From Deltaproteobacteria bacterium (GTDB taxonomy: Bacteria > Desulfobacterota > WTBG01): 5,060 bases of DNA. Positions within the stretch are counted from its first letter, which is position 1, and each line of letters starts with the position of its first letter. Shown piece by piece: positions 1 through 4,525 of this stretch. The stretch is taken from the NCBI GenBank assembly GCA_013139225.1, contig WTBG01000272.1:1-5060 (forward strand), read 5' to 3'. A model generated the notes under the pieces. That model was given only the letters and a program-made list of their open reading frames with translations. It made no database searches and was not told the DNA's origin. Position numbers and translations under genes: made by a program.

Positions 1-156
1 TTGACGATTTCGTAAAAAGCCCATCTGCTGTGTTGCTCTTCATCTTTAGTCGTTCGACGTACCTATAAGTACGCCTCATTCCTAAAGATTTGCGCGCCTT
101 GCATCTGGAGCTTTTTACTGTGTCGTCTAATTAATAACTTTTTACGAGTTCATCAA
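1..156. repeat. MITE-like intergenic repeat with terminal inverted repeats and nested palindromes
   Basis: The left end (1-21) and the reverse complement of the right end (136-156) match at 16 of 21 positions, and share a perfect 9-mer, CGTAAAAAG (11-19) against CTTTTTACG (138-146). Inside lie further palindromic arms: GTAAAAAGC (12-20) with GCTTTTTAC (110-118), ATCTTTAG (42-49) with CTAAAGAT (82-89), and CGTAC (58-62) with GTACG (69-73) around a 6-base loop. One strand could therefore fold into a long imperfect hairpin or cruciform. There is no open reading frame of note. The sequence resembles dispersed hairpin repeats that I associate from memory with deltaproteobacterial genomes; I could not search for other copies. 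The element may begin before base 1. It ends 18 bases before the MOSC start codon, so it may influence expression or mRNA stability of the downstream genes. No transposase is visible, so any mobility would have to be supplied in trans. Confidence 0.6.
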
Positions 157-174
157 TTCCAGGGAAACAACCAA

Positions 175-627
175 ATGGCTAAAATTATTGCTGTGTGCAG
201 GAGTGAAAAGAAAGGAATCAGAAAAGAGAATATTGGGTGTGGTATTTTTAAAGCGGGATTCGGTCTGATTGATGATGCTCACAGCGATTGTCATACTCAT
301 CGCCAGGTAAGCCTTCTGGCTATAGAAAGCATCGACAAAATGCGAGCTATGGGCCTGGATCTTGTTCCAGGTGATTTTGCGGAAAATCTTACAACGGAAG
401 GATTGGATCTGGTTGTTTTACCCATTGGAACAAGGCTTGCGGTAGGGGAAGAAGTTGTCTTAGAGGTTACCCAGATTGGTAAGGAGTGTCATACAGGTTG
501 TGCCATCTTTAAGCAAGTAGGTAAATGTATTATGCCAAAGGAGGGAGTTTTTGCCAAAGTAATTAGAGGGGGTGAAATAAAACAAGGGGATTCCATTTGC
601 GTAGTGGAATCATCGCTGGTCAATTGA
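175..627 (+). CDS. Small stand-alone MOSC-domain protein
   Basis: A 150-residue protein consisting of essentially one MOSC domain, the beta-barrel module found at the C-terminus of molybdenum cofactor sulfurase and in YiiM-like proteins. Visible family features are H42-R43-Q44 followed by the helix starting at V45, the GDFAENLTTEG block (66-76), the LPIGTRLAVGE segment (82-92), and a Cys-rich block with C105, C109 and C118 (KECH..C, then GKCIMPKEGVFAKVI). The last block is the usual site of the conserved Cys thought to carry sulfur in this superfamily. The C-terminus ends in the expected IKQGDSI strand. Many proteins of this subgroup are fused to MogA/MoaB-type domains; this one is free-standing. 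Its substrate is not known: Moco or FeS sulfur transfer is a family-level expectation, not shown here. The ATG at 175 has AGGGA (161-165) nine bases upstream. Thi4 starts 18 bases after its stop, which suggests co-transcription. It has no signal peptide or membrane segment, so it is probably cytosolic. Confidence 0.88.
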   Translation: MAKIIAVCRSEKKGIRKENIGCGIFKAGFGLIDDAHSDCHTHRQVSLLAIESIDKMRAMGLDLVPGDFAENLTTEGLDLVVLPIGTRLAVGEEVVLEVTQIGKECHTGCAIFKQVGKCIMPKEGVFAKVIRGGEIKQGDSICVVESSLVN

Positions 628-635
628 GTTCATGT

Positions 636-643
636 GGAGGAAG
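636..643 (+). promoter_or_regulatory. Ribosome binding site that decides the thi4 start
   Basis: GGAGGAAG lies five bases (counted from GGAGG) before ATG 646. The longer reading frame would begin with GTG at 634, but that codon overlaps this strong Shine-Dalgarno sequence and has no good site of its own. The ATG at 646 is therefore the preferred start. Confidence 0.8.
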
Positions 644-645
644 AT

Positions 646-1434
646 ATGGAGAAAAAAGTAGTTTTTAGTAAAGTAAGTGAAAAAGATGTAACCAGAGCTA
701 TTGTTTCTGAATTCACCCAGCAATTCTCGGAGTATGTCGAAAGTGATGTCATCATTGTTGGGGGTGGTCCAAGTGGTTTGATGGCAGGAAGGGAACTTGC
801 TGGAAAAGGACTTAAAGTTTTAATTATTGAAAGAAACAATTATCTGGGCGGTGGATTCTGGATCGGGGGATACCTGATGAATAAGGTAACGGTGAGAGCA
901 CCTGCCCAGGAAATCCTTTCCGAGCTTCAGATACCCTATAAAGAGTTTATGGAAGGTCTTTATGTTGCAGATGGACCCCATGCCTGTTCCAAGTTGATTG
1001 CGGCTGCCTGTGATGCGGGGATAAAGATTGCTAATATGACCATCTTTGAGGACTTGGTGTTACGAGAGGAGAACAGAGTGGCTGGAGTGGTGGTAAATTG
1101 GACTCCCGTAGGGGCACTGCCGAGAGAAATTACCTGTGTTGACCCGGTAGCTTTGGAGACAAAAATTGTCATTGATTCAACAGGCCATGATGCCTGTGTG
1201 GTGCGGAAATTGGAGGAAAGAGGTTTAATTAAAACTGCTGGCTATGGAGCTATGTGGGTAGAACAATCTGAAGATTTAGTGGTGGAACATACGAGCGAAG
1301 CACATCCGGGACTTATTGTTATAGGAATGGCAGTTTCTACCACCTTTGCTCTCCCCAGAATGGGTCCAACCTTTGGAGCCATGCTCCTTTCTGGGAAAAG
1401 AGGTGCTGAGATTGCTTTAGAAAAGCTTAAATAA
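646..1434 (+). CDS. thi4: Thi4-family ADP-thiazole synthase (archaeal/bacterial type)
   Basis: A 262-residue homologue of Thi4, which builds the thiazole half of thiamin as ADP-5-ethyl-4-methylthiazole-2-carboxylate from NAD, glycine and sulfur with iron. The Rossmann dinucleotide motif VGGGPSG is at 38-44, with ERNNYLGGG (62-70) after the second strand. NWTPV is at 151-155, STGHD (178-182) is the conserved segment near the active site, and RMGPTFGAMLLSG (238-250) is the family signature near the C-terminus. The sulfur-donor position reads T-C-V-D-P: Cys164 precedes VDP, as in the CMDP motif of yeast and plant suicide enzymes, where methanogen sulfide-dependent enzymes have His. Whether this Cys is used up as the donor or the enzyme takes free sulfide cannot be read from sequence. 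Length fits the short prokaryotic form, without a eukaryotic targeting peptide. NAD-derived substrate use links it to nadA downstream. The ATG at 646 is chosen over GTG 634 because of the ribosome binding site. It lies between MOSC (18-base gap) and the unknown gene (13-base gap). Confidence 0.93.
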   Translation: MEKKVVFSKVSEKDVTRAIVSEFTQQFSEYVESDVIIVGGGPSGLMAGRELAGKGLKVLIIERNNYLGGGFWIGGYLMNKVTVRAPAQEILSELQIPYKEFMEGLYVADGPHACSKLIAAACDAGIKIANMTIFEDLVLREENRVAGVVVNWTPVGALPREITCVDPVALETKIVIDSTGHDACVVRKLEERGLIKTAGYGAMWVEQSEDLVVEHTSEAHPGLIVIGMAVSTTFALPRMGPTFGAMLLSGKRGAEIALEKLK

Positions 1435-1447
1435 TATTACTACTGCT

Positions 1448-2272
1448 ATGTCTCATCCTTTTATAACTATTCCTTCCTTTATTCATATCTATCAAGGGGT
1501 AGAAACAGACTATCTCAATAGTGTTGAGATTGCTGACTATCTGAAGGCAATTATTAAACAGGCAGTCGTTGACATACGACCAGATATTTTTTGTTTCTAC
1601 TCTGCTTCCTGTGATAATAAGGAAAAAGGTGCTATTCTCGATACAACAGCTTTTGAGATGGCAAAAATAAAGATTCGTGATATTAATAAGAAGGATTGCC
1701 TGCCAGAGCCTATGCATGCTGAAATTGATTATGAGAAGAGAAATCTTCTAAAATCTACTGCTAAGACCTTTGGTATTATTTATGAAGGTTTTAGTTTGCA
1801 ACAGCTCTACTTGAACCTGATTGATGAAGGAGAAAAAGACATAAAACATCTCCATCTGGTGTTTACCAACCAGTTATTCGCCACCTGGGATCCCAGCAAC
1901 ATCCGCCACCATGCCAGGGTTAGTATGTATGGTTTCCCCTCAATAATTTCAACATCTGGTATAGTGGTAGCTCCAGCAAAACCGAGAGATTTTTACTTAA
2001 AAAGACAACTGGGACAAGATCCAAATCTACTCAAGGAAGAATACAAAGGGTCTTTTATGGATTATGGAGATCCCCGCATGACTGATGTGTTGAAAGGTTA
2101 CGTTGCTCAAGCCTTGTTTTACCACCTGGTGGGACACCCTTTTTGTGAAGATAAAAACTGTAGATTATTTAATGCCCATAGACAAAATGAGCTGCTTCAA
2201 GCGCAGCTTTTTTCAAATTATGAATTTTGTCCTAAGCATAAGGCAGTGCTGGAACAATTGAAAGATAATTAA
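1448..2272 (+). CDS. Uncharacterised protein with archaemetzincin-like Cys/His tail (possibly DUF6775-type)
   Basis: A 274-residue soluble protein with no function I can assign firmly. The N-terminal half shows alternating strand and helix (IPSFIHIYQG at 8-17, a helix about 22-40, DIFCFYSASC at 46-55). The middle has LHLVFTNQLFATWD (135-148) and the strand-like SIISTSGIVVAPAKPRDFY (165-183). The C-terminal part holds HLVGH (226-230), then C233, C238, H244, C261 and H264. This recalls the HExxH helix followed by the structural-zinc Cys tail of archaemetzincins, but the catalytic Glu position is Leu227, so ordinary metalloprotease chemistry would not be expected. I recall a family of putative metallopeptidases, DUF6775, with a similar tail; that name is tentative. 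The start ATG has no good Shine-Dalgarno sequence. The 13-base gap after thi4 suggests translation coupled or close to that of thi4, so a link to thiazole synthesis or sulfur/metal handling is possible but only inferred from position. A terminator-like hairpin lies within its 3' end. Confidence 0.75.
   Translation: MSHPFITIPSFIHIYQGVETDYLNSVEIADYLKAIIKQAVVDIRPDIFCFYSASCDNKEKGAILDTTAFEMAKIKIRDINKKDCLPEPMHAEIDYEKRNLLKSTAKTFGIIYEGFSLQQLYLNLIDEGEKDIKHLHLVFTNQLFATWDPSNIRHHARVSMYGFPSIISTSGIVVAPAKPRDFYLKRQLGQDPNLLKEEYKGSFMDYGDPRMTDVLKGYVAQALFYHLVGHPFCEDKNCRLFNAHRQNELLQAQLFSNYEFCPKHKAVLEQLKDN
2190..2213 (+). terminator. Intrinsic-terminator-like hairpin inside the 3' end of the unknown gene
   Basis: AGCTGC (2190-2195) and GCAGCT (2203-2208) form a perfect 6-bp stem with a 7-base loop. 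The stem's last base starts a run of six T (2208-2213), and an A-run (2184-2187) precedes it. This is the layout of a Rho-independent terminator, though the stem is short. It lies about 60 bases before the stop codon of the 1448-2272 gene and encodes ordinary residues around 248-256, so translating ribosomes would normally disrupt it. It may act only when translation stops early, or it may be chance. Confidence 0.35.
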
Positions 2273-2279
2273 TTACGTT

Positions 2280-2365
2280 AAACAACAAGCTATGCTGGTG
2301 CGAATCCAGCAGACTCTGCTGGTCAGGTGTTTTATCTGAGTTGGCAAATCCAGCGCAGCATGTTT
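2280..2365 (+). ncRNA. Structured RNA leader between the unknown gene and nadA, class unknown
   Basis: The 140-base spacer before nadA has no gene but folds densely on paper. An outer stem ATGCTG (2292-2297)/CAGCAT (2356-2361), optionally extended by AAAC (2280-2283)/GTTT (2362-2365), encloses three directly abutting hairpins. They are CCAGCA/TGCTGG (2306-2311/2317-2322), TCAGGT/ATCTGA (2323-2328/2334-2339, one G-U pair) and GTTGG/CCAGC (2340-2344/2350-2354, one G-U pair). A competing hairpin GCTGG-TGCGAAT-CCAGC (2294-2310) has the 5-bp stem and 7-base loop of a tRNA T-arm and would break both the outer stem and the first inner hairpin. No T-run follows, so it is not a terminator. The layout suits a cis-regulatory RNA for nadA, but I cannot match it to NAD+-I, NAD+-II, cobalamin or TPP riboswitches. 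All pairings are read by eye, with no energy calculation. Confidence 0.42.
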
Positions 2366-2400
2366 CATCTGGGCCATTTGGTACTAAAAAAATATTTTAT

Positions 2401-2406
2401 GAAGGA
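2401..2406 (+). promoter_or_regulatory. nadA ribosome binding site with overlapping 4-codon mini-ORF
   Basis: GAAGGA lies six bases before ATG 2413 and nine before ATG 2416; either could start nadA, adding or removing one Met. A tiny frame, ATG AAG GAT AAT TAA (2399-2413), ends in TAATG overlapping the first nadA ATG. It has no visible binding site of its own, so I do not call it a gene. Confidence 0.55.
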
Positions 2407-2412
2407 TAATTA

Positions 2413-3330
2413 ATGATGAAAGAGGCCGAAGAAATTAAAGAAAGCATATTGAAATTAAAAAAACAAAGGGAAGCTGTGATTATCGCCCACAACTATCAGT
2501 TAGGGGAAGTGCAAGACATAGCTGATTTTGTTGGTGACTCACTCGATTTGAGCCAAAAGGCTTCGCAAACTGATGCTAAAGTCATTGTGTTCTGTGGGGT
2601 TCACTTCATGGCAGAAACGGCTTCTCTTCTTTGCCCGGACAAAATCATTCTGCTTCCAGATGAACATGCTGGTTGTCCCATGGCTGAAATGATAACAGCA
2701 GAAGATCTGCGGGGAAAAAAGAAAGATTGTCCAGAAGCCAGCGTGGTATGCTATATCAACTCCACGGCAGCGGTAAAGGCAGAGAGCGACATTTGTTGCA
2801 CCTCCAGTAACGCACTCAAGGTAGTACAAACCCTGCCTGAAGATAAACCCATTCTCTTTGTGCCGGATAGGTACCTGGGTTCGTATGTCTCTGCTCAAAG
2901 TGATAGGCAAATACAGCTTTGGCCTGGTTATTGTCCCACTCACCAGCGGATTTTGGCACGAGACATTTTGAAAAGGAAGGGAGAATATCCTGGGGCAAAG
3001 GTTGTCGTTCATCCGGAGTGCCGGTCAGAGGTAGTAGCTCTGGCTGATCAGGTTTTGGGTACTGGTGGCATGATGAAGTATGTACGAGAGAGTGAGGACG
3101 AAGCCTTTATTATTGGTACTGAGATAGGGATTATCTACAGGTTGAGGAAGGAGAATCCATCAAAGAGGTTCATTCCAGTAAGTGAACAGGCAATCTGTCC
3201 CAATATGAAGTTGATCAGCCTTGAAAAGATTCTCTGGTCTCTCGAGGAAATGATCTTTCAGATAACGGTATCTGATGAGCTTAGGGACAAAGCTAAAAGT
3301 GCAGTTGAAAAGATGCTCCATGTGACATGA
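2413..3330 (+). CDS. nadA: Quinolinate synthase NadA
   Basis: A 305-residue, full-length NadA that condenses iminoaspartate with dihydroxyacetone phosphate to quinolinate, the precursor of NAD, using a [4Fe-4S] cluster in the cytosol. The cluster ligands expected from the family are all present and correctly spaced: C88 in GCPMAEM, C174 in LWPGYCPTH, and C262 in ICPNM. Substrate-site motifs include AHNYQ (25-29), the GDSLDLS segment (41-47), CYINSTAAVKA (113-123), VHPEC (199-203), and LGTGGM (215-220) where other NadA proteins have a GSTSG-type loop. The length matches the compact archaeal/bacterial form. Neither nadB (aspartate oxidase or dehydrogenase partner) nor nadC is in the window, so the rest of the NAD pathway is encoded elsewhere. 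It follows the structured leader at 2280-2365, which is the obvious candidate for its regulation. Thi4, two genes upstream, uses NAD as substrate, which gives the pairing biochemical sense. Confidence 0.97.
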   Translation: MMKEAEEIKESILKLKKQREAVIIAHNYQLGEVQDIADFVGDSLDLSQKASQTDAKVIVFCGVHFMAETASLLCPDKIILLPDEHAGCPMAEMITAEDLRGKKKDCPEASVVCYINSTAAVKAESDICCTSSNALKVVQTLPEDKPILFVPDRYLGSYVSAQSDRQIQLWPGYCPTHQRILARDILKRKGEYPGAKVVVHPECRSEVVALADQVLGTGGMMKYVRESEDEAFIIGTEIGIIYRLRKENPSKRFIPVSEQAICPNMKLISLEKILWSLEEMIFQITVSDELRDKAKSAVEKMLHVT

Positions 3331-3345
3331 AGGGCTATTACTCCT

Positions 3346-3372
3346 TATAAAAAGTATTATATAAAAGTATTC
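3346..3372. repeat. Short tandem A/T-rich repeat between nadA and mnmA
   Basis: Two head-to-tail units, TATAAAAAGTATTA (3346-3359) and TATAAAAGTATTC (3360-3372), differ by one A and the last base. They occupy half of the 56-base gap and end 14 bases before the mnmA start. They might be a protein-binding site or promoter-like A/T tract, or replication slippage; nothing in the sequence decides this. Confidence 0.5.
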
Positions 3373-3386
3373 AGAGATTATTAGAT

Positions 3387-4472
3387 ATGAAAGTAGCAGT
3401 GGGCTTAAGTGGCGGCGTTGATTCATCGGTTGCTGCTGCGCTCCTCAAAGAGAATGGTTATGAAGTTGTTGCGATTTGCATGAAACTCTGGGATGGTACT
3501 CCATTAACTGTGAAAGGGCACCATGCATGTTACGGGCCTGATGAGGCAGAGGATATTAAAGATGCTCAACAGATTGCTGAAAAGATTGGGATACCTTTTC
3601 ATGTAATAGATCTGTCCCGGGAATACAAACGTGCTATTCTTGATTACTTCAGGGAAGAATATATTAAAGGGAGAACTCCCAATCCATGTATCAGGTGCAA
3701 TCAAAGGATTAAATTTAGAGAGCTGCTTGAAAAAGCTCAAAGTTCTGGTATCATCTTTAATTATTTTGCCACCGGCCACTATGCAAAGGTAGAGTATTGC
3801 AATGTAGAAAAGCGCTATCTTTTAAAGAAGGGAAAAGATTTTAAAAAGGATCAGTCCTATTGGCTTGCCTTCCTTTCACAGAAACAGCTCAGTAAGGTCC
3901 TTCTCCCTTTGGGTGAGTATACGAAAGAAAGTGTGAGAAAATTAGCAATGGATTTTGGATTGAGCACATATGATAAACATGATAGCCAGGACTTCTTCTC
4001 GGGAGACTATAAAGAGCTTATCAATGAACCAGACGAACCGGGACCTATCATGGATAAAGAGGGAAATGTTTTAGGAACACACAAGGGTATATGGCTTTTC
4101 ACTATAGGTCAAAGGAAAGGTCTGGGAATTCCTGCAAAGAAACCTCTCTATGTCATAGAAATTAATGAAAAGGGAAATACTGTTGTAGTTGGTTTTAAAG
4201 AGGACCTTGCTCATAGAGGTCTTATTGCAAAAGATGTAAACTTCATAGCAACAGATACGATAGTCTCGCCAATTGAGGTGACATTAAAGATACGGTATGC
4301 ACAGAAAGAATTTGAGGGAGTGATATCTCCATCCGAAAATGGTGCGGTTTATGTTAAGTTTAAAGAACCGCAGTTGGCAATAACACCGGGACAGGCTGTA
4401 GTGTTTTATGATAAAGATAGTGTGGTGGGTGGTGGAATAATAGAGAGGTATGAAGATGAGGAAGTGGTTTGA
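3387..4472 (+). CDS. mnmA: tRNA 2-thiouridylase of the MnmA family, variant without the second catalytic Cys
   Basis: A 361-residue MnmA homologue, the enzyme that uses ATP to adenylate U34 of tRNA Lys/Glu/Gln and replace O2 with sulfur. The PP-loop motif SGGVDSS is at 8-14, GRTPNP-C-IRC-N (95-105) contains C101 and C104, ATGHYAKV (128-135) and KKDQSYWL (153-160) are the tRNA/ATP-contact blocks, and FTIGQRKGLGI (238-248) and the AITPGQAVVFY barrel end (331-341) are typical. Two things are unusual. Where most MnmA have SQDICF or STGICF with the second active-site Cys, this protein reads SQDFFSGDY (200-208), with Phe204 at the Cys position. It also has C48 in HACYGPDEAED (46-56) and a CxxC where E. 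coli has DxxC. These three Cys could hold an Fe-S cluster, as shown for some other tRNA thiolases, but that is inference. No strong Shine-Dalgarno precedes the ATG. It sits between nadA and yedF, whose TusA-like domain is a plausible sulfur donor. Confidence 0.9.
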   Translation: MKVAVGLSGGVDSSVAAALLKENGYEVVAICMKLWDGTPLTVKGHHACYGPDEAEDIKDAQQIAEKIGIPFHVIDLSREYKRAILDYFREEYIKGRTPNPCIRCNQRIKFRELLEKAQSSGIIFNYFATGHYAKVEYCNVEKRYLLKKGKDFKKDQSYWLAFLSQKQLSKVLLPLGEYTKESVRKLAMDFGLSTYDKHDSQDFFSGDYKELINEPDEPGPIMDKEGNVLGTHKGIWLFTIGQRKGLGIPAKKPLYVIEINEKGNTVVVGFKEDLAHRGLIAKDVNFIATDTIVSPIEVTLKIRYAQKEFEGVISPSENGAVYVKFKEPQLAITPGQAVVFYDKDSVVGGGIIERYEDEEVV

Positions 4473-4515
4473 GGTTAAGAAATGTGAGATGTAAAACACA
4501 AAAGTATATTATGTA

Positions 4516-4520
4516 AGAGG
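4516..4520 (+). promoter_or_regulatory. yedF ribosome binding site
   Basis: AGAGG sits five bases before the ATG at 4526, supporting that start for the partial gene at the right edge. The 53-base gap after mnmA shows no terminator. Confidence 0.55.
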
Positions 4521-4525
4521 TCATT

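Noticed and set aside
99..133. TTGCAT ... TAATTA as a sigma-70 promoter for the operon
   Set aside because: The spacing between the boxes is about 23 bases, well outside the usual 16-18, and both lie within the repeat element.
634..645. GTG at 634 as start of Thi4
   Set aside because: It coincides with the GGAGGAAG ribosome binding site for ATG 646. The four extra residues (MEED) are not part of the conserved fold.
2294..2310. T-arm-like GCTGG-TGCGAAT-CCAGC suggested a tRNA or tRNA remnant
   Set aside because: No acceptor, D or anticodon arms can be placed around it. The required upstream 49 bases lie in the coding end of the previous gene, and no matching acceptor strand or CCA end follows.
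2306..2339. Intrinsic terminator in the unknown gene-nadA spacer
   Set aside because: The hairpins are clear but none is followed by a T-run; the nearest homopolymer is an A-run at 2385-2392.
2285..2380. Cobalamin riboswitch, because of GGTGCGAATCC
   Set aside because: The preceding GGGAA-type segment and the downstream B12 box are not present, and the following hairpins overlap the would-be P4 strands. The likeness is limited to a T-loop-like element.
2399..2413. Four-codon leader peptide ORF overlapping the nadA start
   Set aside because: No ribosome binding site precedes it, and the ATG is partly made of the nadA Shine-Dalgarno region. It is most likely chance in A/T-rich sequence.
2539..3012. 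Long minus-strand reading frame (157 codons) opposite nadA
   Set aside because: It lies entirely antisense to a well-conserved gene, its translation shows no recognisable domain, and no ribosome binding site or promoter supports it. The other minus-strand frames at 630-839, 960-1172, 1427-1717, 2816-2998, 3160-3426, 3504-3779 and 4284-4499 are rejected for the same reasons.
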